From: Phyllobacterium sp. T1293
Lineage (GTDB): Bacteria > Pseudomonadota > Alphaproteobacteria > Rhizobiales > Rhizobiaceae
NCBI RefSeq assembly: GCF_020731415.2
Contig: NZ_CP088273.1
Coordinates: forward strand, 1,431,001-1,495,000
DNA length: 64,000 bases
Reading direction: 5' to 3'
The notes under the pieces: model-generated
The model's database searches: none
What the model was told of the DNA's origin: nothing
Seen by the model: only the letters and a program-made list of their open reading frames with translations
Translations under genes and position numbers: made by a program
Part shown: in pieces, positions 47,167 to 55,964 of the stretch
How the letters are laid out: each line of letters starts with the position of its first letter
Position numbering within the stretch: the first letter of the stretch is position 1

Positions 47167-47332
47167 CGTGGTTCGACAAGCTCACCATGAGGGAGAGTGG
47201 CGATGCAACGCTAATCGCATAGAGTGGAGAGTGGAGCATAGATGTAACAGCGTAAGGGTTGCAGCGCAGACGTTGCCGAATTTGGCTCCCTTTCATCACC
47301 CCTCTCCCTCATGGTGAGCTTGTCGAACCACG
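47167..47332. repeat. Palindromic intergenic repeat, copy G
   Basis: Perfect 31-bp inverted arms (47167-47197 and 47302-47332). The centre contains GCAACGCTAATCGCA and GAATTTGGCTCCCTTTCATC, the fullest copy of the common core. It lies in the 500-bp gap between the rhomboid gene and the PAS gene, the only copy not adjacent to a stop codon. Confidence 0.93.
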
Positions 47333-47384
47333 AACAACCCATCCACCACGCAAATTAGAAATTAACGGGTCCCGGAAGCATCAT

Positions 47385-48014
47385 ATGCAGCATGATGGAG
47401 CGAGCGAGCTTTTCGCCTATTGGAACGATCTGCGCGGAACCCGCGCAGCGCCGGAGCGGCGGGAAATATCGCCTGCCCTCATCCGCTCGCGCCTGTCCGA
47501 CACGTTCATCCTGCGCGCAACTGGAGCGTCTGAAGCACGTTTCCGGTTGGCCGGAACGCGCATCTGCTCGATCTATGGACGGGAACTCAAAGGCCAGACA
47601 TTTACCTCAATCTGGCAGGCCAAGGACAAATCGGTTATTGCGCGGATCATCTCAAGCAGCCTGACAACCAAGACCGTCGTGCAGTCCACCTATGAGGGCA
47701 AAAGCAGCCGTGGCCGCAAAATGCTGTTCAATCTCATTCTCCTGCCACTGGCAAACGAGGTAAATGAACGGCATCTCCTCGGCATGATCACCACCGCCGG
47801 CAAACCGTTCTGGCTGGAATCCGATGCAATCATCGAGAACAGTCTCCGGTCGATATCCATGGTCGATCCGCTTCAATCAGCTGTTGTGCCGGTCAATCAT
47901 CCATTACAGGAAGACCACAGACTTGTGGTGGCCAACAGGCTGTTGCCTGCCCCCAATGGCAGCCGCCGGGTGAGGCATCTGATGGTTTTCGACGGCGGAA
48001 AGATGCCGGATTAA
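47385..48014 (+). CDS. PAS domain-containing protein (PAS_5 family)
   Basis: The 209-residue protein matches the alphaproteobacterial PAS_5 group: LFAYWNDLRGTRAAPERREI at the N-terminus, DTFILRATGASEARFRLAGTRICSIYGRELKG (sensor core, ligand cleft residues), and PLQSAVVPV near the end. ATG 47385 is chosen over the long upstream extension, which runs through repeat copy G. No output domain is present, so it probably signals by protein contact. It lies just upstream of a PilZ gene. Confidence 0.88.
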   Translation: MQHDGASELFAYWNDLRGTRAAPERREISPALIRSRLSDTFILRATGASEARFRLAGTRICSIYGRELKGQTFTSIWQAKDKSVIARIISSSLTTKTVVQSTYEGKSSRGRKMLFNLILLPLANEVNERHLLGMITTAGKPFWLESDAIIENSLRSISMVDPLQSAVVPVNHPLQEDHRLVVANRLLPAPNGSRRVRHLMVFDGGKMPD

Positions 48015-48115
48015 GCTAGCGAACTCTCATCAATCCTCATCCTGTTACCTCGCCGTTAAGACTTGTGTTCTACTTTGGATTGAGCAAAATCCAATTTCAA
48101 CTTCCCGGACAGTTC

Positions 48116-48724
48116 ATGCATTTAACCCGTGACGATACAAATCCGACTATCGGCGCCATGGGAAAGTTTCATCGCGTGAAGGTGGAGCTTTATGGCCGCT
48201 TCATGCTGGAAGACCGCACCGAGCATGTCTGTCAGATCGACGAGATGTCACCCGGTGATGCGCTGTTCACGACGGAAGTCATGGCAAGCACCGGCGAGCG
48301 TGTCATCGCCTATATCGATCATATTGGCCGGGTTGAAGGTCATGTGGAGCGTCTGGTCAGTGGCGGCTTCCTGCTTGCGCTCATTGCTTCAGACCGCAAG
48401 AAGAACAAGATCGCGGCGCAACTGACCTGGCTTGCCAACAAGCATGAACTTGATATGCCCGAGGACCGGCGCCACCAGCGCATTGCACCAAGCAATCCGA
48501 TTTCCATGCTTGGCATGTCCGATGGCCGCGAATATCCCTGCCGTATCATCGATCTGTCGATTTCAGGTGCTGCCGTGGAAATCCGCATGCGCCCCGCCCT
48601 GAACAGTCAGGTTGTTCTGGGTTCCATGCGCGGGCGTGTCGTGCGCCATTTCGAAGAAGGGATTGCGATCGAGTTCGCAAGCGTCCAAAGCCGCGAAACA
48701 ATCGAAATCGCCTTCGAGAACTAG
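48116..48724 (+). CDS. PilZ domain protein (two PilZ-like segments)
   Basis: The 202-residue protein has a first PilZ-like segment at about 15-90 (HRVKVELYGRFM) and a second at about 112-200 (RRHQRIAPSNPISM then DLSISGAAVEI), the second with the R-x3-R and D-x-S-x-x-G residues that bind cyclic di-GMP. The first has a weaker motif. It is a probable cytoplasmic c-di-GMP receptor. ATG 48116 is used; a second ATG (48158, MGKFHRV) is possible. It follows the PAS gene by 101 bp. Confidence 0.88.
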   Translation: MHLTRDDTNPTIGAMGKFHRVKVELYGRFMLEDRTEHVCQIDEMSPGDALFTTEVMASTGERVIAYIDHIGRVEGHVERLVSGGFLLALIASDRKKNKIAAQLTWLANKHELDMPEDRRHQRIAPSNPISMLGMSDGREYPCRIIDLSISGAAVEIRMRPALNSQVVLGSMRGRVVRHFEEGIAIEFASVQSRETIEIAFEN

Positions 48725-48730
48725 ACGGCT

Positions 48731-49192
48731 TCAGGAACCGGTATAGGGCGTACCGTCCTTGTGGACGAACCGGCCATCGGAACTCGCGCTCATCATATCA
48801 ATATCGGAACAGGTGATAAGGTCTTGCGGGTTGCGCGACCCTACCTCGAGATAAACAGCCATAGCCGACGATCTGTTGATCATGTGATGGCCATTACCGG
48901 TGTTTTTGGCAAATGTTGCGCAGTCGCCCGCTTTCAATATCGTTTCGCCGCCATCTTCGATAAGCGTCACTTCCCCTTCAAGGATATAGACAAGCTCGTC
49001 CTCATGGCTGTGCCAATGACGCTGGCTCGACCAACTTCCGGCCGGTAATGTCATCAGATTAACGCCGAAATCGCTCAGACCACCCGCATCGCCAAGACGC
49101 CGCCGCGTGCGCGCAGCGCAGGGTGCATCGAATGGCGGCGGATAACCTGAACCCGGACGGACAGGCACGGTGGCAAGATCGATCTTGGGCAT
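48731..49192 (-). CDS. Cupin-domain protein
   Basis: The 153-residue protein has the conserved double-stranded beta-helix motifs HWHSHEDELVYILEGEVTL (metal histidines and glutamate) and GDCATFAKNTGNGHHMIN. It is a single-domain cupin of unknown substrate; the family includes sugar-nucleotide and transcription-related members. It is convergent with the PilZ gene, 6 bp apart. Confidence 0.9.
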   Translation of the reverse strand: MPKIDLATVPVRPGSGYPPPFDAPCAARTRRRLGDAGGLSDFGVNLMTLPAGSWSSQRHWHSHEDELVYILEGEVTLIEDGGETILKAGDCATFAKNTGNGHHMINRSSAMAVYLEVGSRNPQDLITCSDIDMMSASSDGRFVHKDGTPYTGS

Positions 49193-49319
49193 GGAACGGC
49201 TCCTCCTTTGCGAACCCGCACGTTAAACGAAAGCCGGCCTTAAGAACAATCCATCACTACCTTCCGTCTTGGTTACCAAAAGCATACATTTTGGCCGAAT
49301 GTGGGCGACGCAGCTTTAA

Positions 49320-49334
49320 GTGATTGTCAATCAC
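49320..49334. promoter_or_regulatory. Candidate operator upstream of the BTLCP gene
   Basis: GTGATTGTCAATCAC is a perfect palindrome (7-bp arms, 1-bp centre). It is followed by about 130 bp of strongly AT-rich sequence (49340-49470) that looks like a promoter region rather than coding, although an open frame crosses it. The gap 49193-49545 contains no other gene. Confidence 0.4.
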
Positions 49335-49545
49335 ACTTTATTCGGAAAAACAGAACTTTAACCCCTATATACTTTGTACATCTCCATATATTCTTACTTT
49401 AAATAAAATGGTAATATTTAATAATACTTTGCAAACGCTCAATAGTTTATTTTTTACTACTTATTTTTCTCACATTTATTTCTTCTATTTACCAGCTGGT
49501 CAATGTCTCCATGCCATTCTCGCCTTAACCGGGGAGACGACGGTA

Positions 49546-50154
49546 ATGATAAAAAGCATGATTTTAGCGGGCGCAGCCCTTCTTATGATGACAATGACTG
49601 TACAGGCTGGACCGGCACGGTCCTCGGCAACAGTGATGCAAACCGGCGGGCGTACATCGCAGCCGATCGGTCATTATGATTTTTGCCAGATCTATCAGGA
49701 TGAATGCCGCATCAAAAGCATCAGCGATACGCCTGTAACGTTGACGCCAAAGGTCTGGGCACAGCTGGTTCAGATCAATACCACTGTGAATACGCAGATA
49801 AAGCCTGAAACCGATATGGAAATCTGGGGCAAGGCGGAAGTCTGGTCCTATCCAACCACTGTCGGCGATTGTGAGGATTATGTTCTGCTCAAGCGCAAGA
49901 TGCTGATCGAGCGTGGACTGCCTGTCAATTCGCTGCTGATCACTGTTGTCCGGCAGATGAATGGCGAAGGCCACGCAGTTCTTACCGTGCGCACGGATCG
50001 CGGTGACTATGTGCTCGACAATCTGGAAGCGCAGATCAAGCCATGGAACGAAACGACCTATGACTATCTGAAGCGTCAGTCGATCTACAACACAGGCGCA
50101 TGGGTTTCGATCAGTGACGACCGCCAGGTTCTCGTTGGCAGTATCGCCCAGTAG
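49546..50154 (+). CDS. Transglutaminase-like cysteine peptidase (BTLCP family), secreted
   Basis: The 202-residue protein has a signal peptide (MIKSMILAGAALLMM, cleavage near VQAG) and the BTLCP signature: catalytic Cys in GDCEDYVLLKR, His in GEGHAVLTVRT, Asp in YVLDN. The family is periplasmic and often linked to adhesin processing regulated by c-di-GMP (LapG-like) or to cell-envelope functions. ATG 49546 is chosen with GGGGAGA upstream. A PilZ gene lies nearby, but no LapD homologue is in the window. Confidence 0.9.
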   Translation: MIKSMILAGAALLMMTMTVQAGPARSSATVMQTGGRTSQPIGHYDFCQIYQDECRIKSISDTPVTLTPKVWAQLVQINTTVNTQIKPETDMEIWGKAEVWSYPTTVGDCEDYVLLKRKMLIERGLPVNSLLITVVRQMNGEGHAVLTVRTDRGDYVLDNLEAQIKPWNETTYDYLKRQSIYNTGAWVSISDDRQVLVGSIAQ

Positions 50155-50178
50155 GATTTATACACCCGCTTTCATGAT

Positions 50179-50210
50179 AAGCCAGTTCCGGCAACGGAGC
50201 TGGCTTCTTC
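50179..50210 (+). terminator. Likely terminator of the BTLCP gene
   Basis: AAGCCAGTTCC (50179-50189) pairs with GGAGCTGGCTT (50196-50206), one G-T wobble, followed by CTTC. The T-run is weak, but position 25 bp after the stop and before a convergent gene fits a terminator. Confidence 0.6.
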
Positions 50211-50224
50211 GTTGAGGAAGCAGA

Positions 50225-50752
50225 TCAGATGGGCTCCATGCCGCGCATGAAGCGCCTGCCATTCTCGACATAATGGGCGGCTGAAATCCTGAGTTGTTCG
50301 ACGGCCGCGTCATCCAAAGTGCGAATGACCCGGGCGGGCGAGCCGACGATCAGCGAATTATCGGGAAATTCTTTGCGTTCCATCACAAGCGCACCGGCTC
50401 CCACCAGCGAATTTTTGCCGATCTTCGCGCCGTTGAGAATAATGGCACCCATGCCGATCAATGTGTTCTCGCCAATGGTGCAGCCATGCAACATGGCGCG
50501 GTGGCCGATGGTGCAGCCCTCGCCGATTGTCAGCGGATAGCCCATATCCGTATGCATCACCGTGTGCTCCTGCACATTGGTGTTGCGGCCAACATGGATG
50601 GGTTCATTATCACCGCGCAAAACCGACCCAAACCAGATGCCGGCATTCTCGCCAAGGAAAATCCTGCCAACCAATACGGCATCGGGCGCGATCCAGTTTG
50701 ACTCCCGGTGTTCAAATGCGGGCGCGTGGCCATCGAGCGTATATATGGGCAT
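50225..50752 (-). CDS. Gamma-carbonic-anhydrase family protein (left-handed beta-helix)
   Basis: The 175-residue protein is made of hexapeptide repeats. It has the metal-histidine pattern of the family: NVQEHTVMHTD and then IGHRAMLHGCTIG. It resembles YrdA/PaaY-type proteins, trimers that may bind zinc or CoA-esters; carbonic-anhydrase activity is variable in this group. The start is ATG 50752 after GGAGG; the frame runs upstream to 50806. It ends 18 bp from the BTLCP terminator on the other strand. Confidence 0.9.
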   Translation of the reverse strand: MPIYTLDGHAPAFEHRESNWIAPDAVLVGRIFLGENAGIWFGSVLRGDNEPIHVGRNTNVQEHTVMHTDMGYPLTIGEGCTIGHRAMLHGCTIGENTLIGMGAIILNGAKIGKNSLVGAGALVMERKEFPDNSLIVGSPARVIRTLDDAAVEQLRISAAHYVENGRRFMRGMEPI

Positions 50753-50895
50753 AAATCCTCCTGAGATTCGCTGATGCCAGCTTAGCCACCCAAATGCATT
50801 CTTCACAGACGATTAACCATAAATCAGCACTTTGCCGCTAGTCTTCCCCTGATCTCAGGCAGTTTCAAAAATCTGCCAACAGGACCGGAAGAGCG

Positions 50896-51621
50896 ATGCA
50901 AACCTCTGCACAGCGCGTGGAACCGATAACCGGCAGCCCTTTTCTGCAGCGTGTCTTCTATGGCGTTATTGCATTGGCTCTTTTCACGGCAGCACTGGTG
51001 ACAGCCGGGCATTATTTCGGCCACACCATTTCGCTTGGCGGACATACGGAAGATACGACGCCGCACGAGATCGTTATCGGCAATAGCGTGCTTGAATTGC
51101 CCGCCAATGCCATCCGCTTCCGGGCGCAGCGCCGCGATGGGGTGGCCCAAAGGGTCGATCTCTATCTGCATTGGCCCGACATGCAGGGTTATCAGCCGAC
51201 ATTTATCAAGGATTTCAATGGTGCGGGTGAGACAAAAACACTGCTGTTTTTGACCTTCGAGCCACGCGCCACATCCCGCGACATGTCGGGCCGCTATGGC
51301 CCGATCTATAGCACGCTGACCGATGGTCCCGGCATCAAAGGCCCATCCGGGCTAACCATCCAGAATTTCCTGACGACAAGTGGCTTCGTGAGCGAACAGC
51401 TTGTCACCTCATCGCAAAGCAAAAATCGCGAATTGTTTGTTGCCCGTTGCCTTGACGAGGAAACATCAAAAGCCAATCTGGCATCGTGCCAGCGCGATAT
51501 CTTCATTGGTGAGGATTTGCAGTTGACCTACCGTTTTCCGCGCGAATTTCTCGCGAACTGGCAGGAATTGGATCAGAAGGTCCTGAGCTTTGCGCAAGGT
51601 CATCTCAAAACACCGAAGTGA
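50896..51621 (+). CDS. Conserved membrane-anchored protein of unknown function
   Basis: The 241-residue protein has one transmembrane segment near the N-terminus (VFYGVIALALFTAALVTAG, residues 20-38) and a soluble domain exposed to the periplasm. Conserved-looking features are ELPANAIRFRAQRR, DLYLHWPDMQGY and a cysteine pair (VARCLDEE and ASCQRDIF). No family was recognised. It faces DUF3126 across 44 bp and is probably a single-gene unit. Confidence 0.75.
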   Translation: MQTSAQRVEPITGSPFLQRVFYGVIALALFTAALVTAGHYFGHTISLGGHTEDTTPHEIVIGNSVLELPANAIRFRAQRRDGVAQRVDLYLHWPDMQGYQPTFIKDFNGAGETKTLLFLTFEPRATSRDMSGRYGPIYSTLTDGPGIKGPSGLTIQNFLTTSGFVSEQLVTSSQSKNRELFVARCLDEETSKANLASCQRDIFIGEDLQLTYRFPREFLANWQELDQKVLSFAQGHLKTPK

Positions 51622-51664
51622 CGCCACATAAGGCGGCACTTCCATTCACGACAGCGTTTTGCTG

Positions 51665-51871
51665 TTAGAGATCCATGTCCAGGATAGCCATGGAGAAGTT
51701 ATAGGACAGTTCGCCCTCGTCTTCATCCTTGTAGATCAGGCCGAGAAATTCATCACCAAGATAGAGTTCAGCTGAGTCGTCCTTGCGTGGACGCGCCTTT
51801 ACCGTGAGGTCCGTGTTTCTGAATGTACGCTTGAAATAGCTGTCGAGTTTTTTCAGTTCTTCGGGTTTCAC
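51665..51871 (-). CDS. DUF3126 family protein
   Basis: The 68-residue acidic protein is typical of DUF3126, a short family found throughout Hyphomicrobiales: FRNTDLTVKARPRKDDSAEL and FLGLIYKDEDEGELSYNF. No function is known. It lies downstream of cysE on the same strand, beyond a hairpin, as in many relatives. Confidence 0.92.
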   Translation of the reverse strand: MKPEELKKLDSYFKRTFRNTDLTVKARPRKDDSAELYLGDEFLGLIYKDEDEGELSYNFSMAILDMDL

Positions 51872-51924
51872 GCGGTTTCTCCTGTCGAATAGATAATCTG
51901 GAAGCGGGCTTGTGGCATGCGATA

Positions 51925-51946
51925 ACCGGCCCTGTAAAGGGCCGGT
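51925..51946 (-). terminator. Hairpin between cysE and the DUF3126 gene
   Basis: ACCGGCCCT (51925-51933) pairs with AGGGCCGGT (51938-51946), a perfect 9-bp stem with loop GTAA. It is 33 bp after the cysE stop. The T-run is poor on both sides, so it may terminate only partly. Confidence 0.5.
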
Positions 51947-51978
51947 GTTGTCGTTTCTGACAGCTGAAGTCTTCTGCT

Positions 51979-52803
51979 TCAGTCGAAATTGGTGACAAGC
52001 TGGTCCATGGCGCGGGACGGTTCCGTGCAGCCGGCTTCGCCAACGACGCGGGCGGGAACCCCGGCAACGGTGACATTATGCGGAACGGGTTTCAGCACCA
52101 CGGAACCGGATGCGACTTTCGAGCAATGGCCGATTTCAATGTTGCCAAGAATATTGGCGCCAGCGCCGATAAGAACGCCATGGCGAATCTTTGGATGGCG
52201 ATCGCCGGTTTCCTTGCCCGTACCGCCAAGCGTTACGCCCTGAAGGATCGACACATTGTCTTCGATGACGGCGGTCATGCCCACAACAATGCCGGTGGCA
52301 TGGTCAAAGAAAACACCCTGCCCCATGGGCACGGCGGGATGAATATCCACCTGGAAAACCGAGGAAGAGCGGCTCTGCAGATAGAGCGCAAAATCCTTGC
52401 GGCCCTCATTCCACAGCCAATGCGCCAGCCGGTGCGTCTGGATTGCCTGAAATCCTTTAAAATAGAGGATTGGCTCGATGAACCGGGTGCAGGCGGGATC
52501 GCGGTCATAAACAGCCTGAATGTCAACGCGCAGCACTTGCGACCAGTTGGGCGTCGCTTCCATCATCGCGGTAAATGTCTGGCGCAGCAGTTCCGATTCC
52601 ACATCCGGATGATCAAGCCGCTGCGAAATGCGGTGAATAACCGCCTGTTCCAGCGACTGATGGTTGAGAATCGTGGTGTAAAGAAACGTGGCAAGAAGAG
52701 GCTCCTGACGGATCGTCTCTTCGGCTTCGGCACGGATGGAAAGCCAAATCGGGTCCATCTGCTTGACTGAACCGGCCAATTTCATCGGGTTGCTTGCGGA
52801 CAT
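51979..52803 (-). CDS. cysE: Serine O-acetyltransferase
   Basis: The 274-residue enzyme makes O-acetylserine for cysteine synthesis. It has an N-terminal helical domain (about 10-140) and the C-terminal hexapeptide helix: FFDHATGIVVGMTAVIEDN with the catalytic histidine, GVLIGAGANILGNIEIGH and PARVVG. The length is a little above E. coli CysE. It is transcribed toward DUF3126. The C-terminal tail probably interacts with cysteine synthase. Confidence 0.95.
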   Translation of the reverse strand: MSASNPMKLAGSVKQMDPIWLSIRAEAEETIRQEPLLATFLYTTILNHQSLEQAVIHRISQRLDHPDVESELLRQTFTAMMEATPNWSQVLRVDIQAVYDRDPACTRFIEPILYFKGFQAIQTHRLAHWLWNEGRKDFALYLQSRSSSVFQVDIHPAVPMGQGVFFDHATGIVVGMTAVIEDNVSILQGVTLGGTGKETGDRHPKIRHGVLIGAGANILGNIEIGHCSKVASGSVVLKPVPHNVTVAGVPARVVGEAGCTEPSRAMDQLVTNFD

Positions 52804-52915
52804 GTCCTACTCCAGGCAATCAGCCAATATTCTTGCTTCATCCTCTAGCATACGGCAAAAATGATATTCTGACACTTCAAATTCCTGAACTCTGGCCCCA
52901 AGAAAAATTGAAGAT

Positions 52916-53725
52916 ATGATCGACTTGTCTGAACATCATCCGGCACTGCCAGAGGGTCTGCATTTCACGCATTCGGACTACACCGCTACCATTTTCTTCG
53001 ACAGGCCCGCCAGAAAAAACGCCATCACCGCCGCGATGTGGGCTGCATTGCCGCAACTCATGGCTCATTTGGACGGCAATCCTGACGTCCGCCTTGTGGT
53101 TTTTAAGGGCGTGGGAAGCGATTTTTCCGCCGGTGCCGATATCATCGAATTTGAAACCGTGCGCAAAGATGCGCAGACCGCACGTCTTTACGAAGCACAG
53201 AATGTCCAAGCATTTGAAGCGGTTCGCAACTTTTCCAAACCCAGCATAGCAGCCATTCGCGGCATCTGCTTTGGCGGCGCCTTCGGCATTGCGGCGGCTT
53301 GCGACATCAGATTGGCAACGGATGATGCACGGTTTTGCGTTCCGCCGGCAAAGCTCGGCCTTGCCTATCCGCGTCAGGCAATGGGCGATGTTGTCGAGGC
53401 TGTTGGACCACAAATGGCGCGTTTTCTGACTTTTACCGGTGCTGTCATCAACGCGGCAGCGGCGTTCAAAAGTGGGTTTCTGCTTGAGATCACCGACCCC
53501 GAACAACTTGACGAGCGCATATCAGCGATTTCTGCGGAGATAAGCGGCAATGCACCGCTCAGCATCAAGGCGTCCAAACAGGCGATCCGCGCATCCATTA
53601 CACGCGAACCTGCCGATCTCGATCAGGCGGACCGTCTGGGTGACATGACTTTCGAAAGTCTCGATTATGCCGAGGGCCGCGCGGCCTTTCGCGAAAAACG
53701 CAAGCCGCGTTTCAACGGCACATAA
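52916..53725 (+). CDS. Crotonase-family protein (enoyl-CoA hydratase/isomerase-like, catalytic Glu missing)
   Basis: The 269-residue protein has the crotonase fold: FDRPARKNAITAAMW, oxyanion-hole region SAGADIIEF, and RGICFGGAFGIAAACDIR. The two catalytic glutamates of enoyl-CoA hydratase are absent: the first position is Gly (about 124, GGAFGIA) and the second is Pro (about 144, VPPAKLG). Hydratase activity is therefore unlikely; it may be an isomerase, hydrolase, decarboxylase-like or CoA-binding protein. It ends 3 bp from the end of the convergent hydrolase gene. Confidence 0.85.
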   Translation: MIDLSEHHPALPEGLHFTHSDYTATIFFDRPARKNAITAAMWAALPQLMAHLDGNPDVRLVVFKGVGSDFSAGADIIEFETVRKDAQTARLYEAQNVQAFEAVRNFSKPSIAAIRGICFGGAFGIAAACDIRLATDDARFCVPPAKLGLAYPRQAMGDVVEAVGPQMARFLTFTGAVINAAAAFKSGFLLEITDPEQLDERISAISAEISGNAPLSIKASKQAIRASITREPADLDQADRLGDMTFESLDYAEGRAAFREKRKPRFNGT

Positions 53726-53728
53726 GCG

Positions 53729-54484
53729 TTAAAGCGGGTGTTCTTTGAGGAATTTGACGACGGCTTCCTTGAACACCTTGTCGCCCACCGCAAGCATATG
53801 ATCGCGGTTTGGGATATCGATGGCCTCTCCATGCGGCATCAGGGCCGCCAGCTTATGCGGACTACCACCGATATCGTCCTTGGTGCCCACGGCAACCAGC
53901 GCAGGCTGGGTGATGCGTGCCATATTGGCTTCGCTGATTTCCTCCTTCGAGGTGATCACACAGGCGGCTAGGGCAATCTTGTCGCTCTTGGTTTTATCAG
54001 CAAACATGCGGAACATTTTTCCGCGCGGATGCGTCACTGATTCAGCGTCATCAGCCAAGAGTGCCTCGGCAATGGGATTCCAGTCACCGGCGCCTTCGAC
54101 CATGCCGATACCAAGCCCGCCAAAAATGACATCATGCACCAGTTCAGGATGTTCCAGCGCCAGAAAGGCAGTAATGCGCGCGCCCATGGAATAGCCCATC
54201 ACATGGGCTTTTTTGATACCGAGATGCTTGAGTAATGCAGCAGCGTCACCCGCCATCAGTGTCGGCGTATACAGTGATTTCTCGTGCGGCTTGTCGGATT
54301 GGCCATGACCACGGTTGTCAATGGCAATCGCCCGGTAGCCAGCGGCTGTCAGCGTCGGAACCCAGCCCGGTTGAACCCAATTGTAAAAATGCGAGGAGGC
54401 AAAGCCATGGATGAGCAGGATCGGTTCGCCCTCGCCTTCATCAATATAAGCGAGCTTCAATCCGTCATTGTCAAAGAATTTCAT
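53729..54484 (-). CDS. Alpha/beta-fold hydrolase
   Basis: The 251-residue protein has the complete triad pattern: HGFASSHFYNW oxyanion region, nucleophile elbow MGYSMGAR (G-x-S-x-G), an acid in VAVGTKDDIGG, and histidine in NRDHMLAVG. It is of the epoxide-hydrolase/esterase type; the substrate is unknown. It is convergent with the crotonase gene. Confidence 0.9.
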   Translation of the reverse strand: MKFFDNDGLKLAYIDEGEGEPILLIHGFASSHFYNWVQPGWVPTLTAAGYRAIAIDNRGHGQSDKPHEKSLYTPTLMAGDAAALLKHLGIKKAHVMGYSMGARITAFLALEHPELVHDVIFGGLGIGMVEGAGDWNPIAEALLADDAESVTHPRGKMFRMFADKTKSDKIALAACVITSKEEISEANMARITQPALVAVGTKDDIGGSPHKLAALMPHGEAIDIPNRDHMLAVGDKVFKEAVVKFLKEHPL

Positions 54485-54558
54485 AGGGTCGGGACTCGTT
54501 GATTTGGTGCAAAAGTAAGAGGATTTTTGCAGGGATACAAGTTTGTGCGCATAAATGT

Positions 54559-54582
54559 GGTTCGTGGTTCAACAAGCTCACA
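54559..54582 (+). repeat. Half copy (H) of the palindromic repeat family
   Basis: GGTTCGTGGTTCAACAAGCTCAC matches the left arm of the family with one change, but no right arm follows; the DUF192 gene stop lies 11 bp on. It is probably a truncated remnant. Confidence 0.75.
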
Positions 54583-54592
54583 CGAATACAGT

Positions 54593-55105
54593 CTATTTCC
54601 TCGCACACTTGCCGCAAACTGCTGCAATGGCTGGATGATGAACCTTATCACCAACCGCAACGCCCAACCGCCGGGCCGTGCCAGCCTTGACTTCGATAAC
54701 GAACCGCGCGGCACCGCCTGAGGAAATTGTCGCGCGGGAAAACGGCACCGCATTTTCGCGAATAGCCGAGACGCGCCCGTTTTCATCGAGGAAAATCATA
54801 TCGAGTGCCGAAGGCGTGTTTTCCATCCACATGGTGACCAGACGGCTTTCCTCAAACACAAACAGCATGGCGCTGTTGTCTTTCAGATCGGTGCGGAACA
54901 TCAGGCCGCGCTCGCGTTCCTCGTCCGTATCGGCCACTTCAACCCGAAAGGGCACATCGCCCTTTGCGGTGTTGATGACGAGCGGCGCCGCGTCGATTGC
55001 CAGATGCATCGGTTGCTGATCGGCTGCGCGCACGGGCAATACGGCAAAAGCGAGCACAAAAAAGCCGATCAGGAGAGATCGGCACAATCTGATCGATCGA
55101 GTCAT
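54593..55105 (-). CDS. DUF192 domain-containing secreted protein
   Basis: The 170-residue protein has a signal peptide (LLIGFFVLAFAVLPVRA, cleavage near residue 27) and the DUF192 domain with FRVEVADTDEERERGLMFR and LVTMWMENT, then SALDMIFLDENGRVSAI. The family's function is not settled; it is small, periplasmic and widespread. It lies just downstream (10 bp) of the cold-shock gene on the same strand, the usual pairing in rhizobia. Confidence 0.9.
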   Translation of the reverse strand: MTRSIRLCRSLLIGFFVLAFAVLPVRAADQQPMHLAIDAAPLVINTAKGDVPFRVEVADTDEERERGLMFRTDLKDNSAMLFVFEESRLVTMWMENTPSALDMIFLDENGRVSAIRENAVPFSRATISSGGAARFVIEVKAGTARRLGVAVGDKVHHPAIAAVCGKCARK

Positions 55106-55115
55106 CGGGAGATCT

Positions 55116-55697
55116 TTAATGGGATGCCGGCAGTTGCGTGCCGATATCGGGGTGAACCTCGGATGCCATCAGGCCCTTGTCGCCATTGCCAAAGCGAATG
55201 AGGACGACCTGTCCCGGACGCAGTTCGGTCAGACCGAAGCGGCGCAGGGTTTCCATATGGATGAAAATATCCTCGGTGCCTTCGCCGCGGGTAAGAAAGC
55301 CAAAGCCCTTGGTCCGGTTGAACCATTTGACCAGAACGCGTTCCAGACCGCTCGAAGGCGTGACTGTGACATGTGTGCGCACTGGCGGCAGTTCCGTTGG
55401 GTGGACGGCGGTGGAGCTGTCCATGGAAAGGACGCGAAAACACTGCATACCGCGCTCGCCCTGCTTGACCTCGCAAACAACGCGCGAACCCTCAAGCGCT
55501 GTCTGAAAGCCATCACGGCGCAGGCAGGTCACATGCAGAAGAATATCTGGCAGATCAGAATTATCAGGGACAACAAAACCATATCCCTTGGCGACGTCGA
55601 ACCATTTGATAGCGCCCGCAACCTCGATGAGGTCGAGGCCATCGGACAATTGTTCATCATCGGGGGAATGCTGGGCTGATACTGGTCTGTCTGACAT
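55116..55697 (-). CDS. Cold-shock protein with two CSD domains
   Basis: The 193-residue protein contains two cold-shock domains: about 27-95 (GAIKWFDVAKGYGFVVPD) and about 120-185 (VLVKWFNRTKGFGFLTRG), each with the RNP1-like KGFGF or KGYGF motif and RNP2. Double-domain CspA-type proteins are common in alphaproteobacteria, where they bind single-stranded nucleic acids as RNA chaperones. It is co-directional with DUF192. Confidence 0.93.
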   Translation of the reverse strand: MSDRPVSAQHSPDDEQLSDGLDLIEVAGAIKWFDVAKGYGFVVPDNSDLPDILLHVTCLRRDGFQTALEGSRVVCEVKQGERGMQCFRVLSMDSSTAVHPTELPPVRTHVTVTPSSGLERVLVKWFNRTKGFGFLTRGEGTEDIFIHMETLRRFGLTELRPGQVVLIRFGNGDKGLMASEVHPDIGTQLPASH

Positions 55698-55964
55698 GAA
55701 GCGAGCCCTCCTCTCCTGAAACCAAACACTGATTCTCTTAATTCAGAATAACACCTGTCCGATGGATGAGGGCAAGTATCATCTGACTGTTTTTGTTGAA
55801 AAACAGGTGCAAATCTCTTCAACACCCGGTCAACCGCCCTTCACAAGACCGTTAATTTGTGGAGCCACCAAAATAATGTTACCAAAAAGTCGTAGGCGTT
55901 TCGCCTGAGCAATCGGATGATTGCCCCAATCTTTCACACACTGACGAACATCCAAGGGAAAACG

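Noticed and set aside
49324..49545. In-frame N-terminal extension of the BTLCP protein
   Set aside because: It is AT-rich, low-complexity sequence and would bury the obvious signal peptide.
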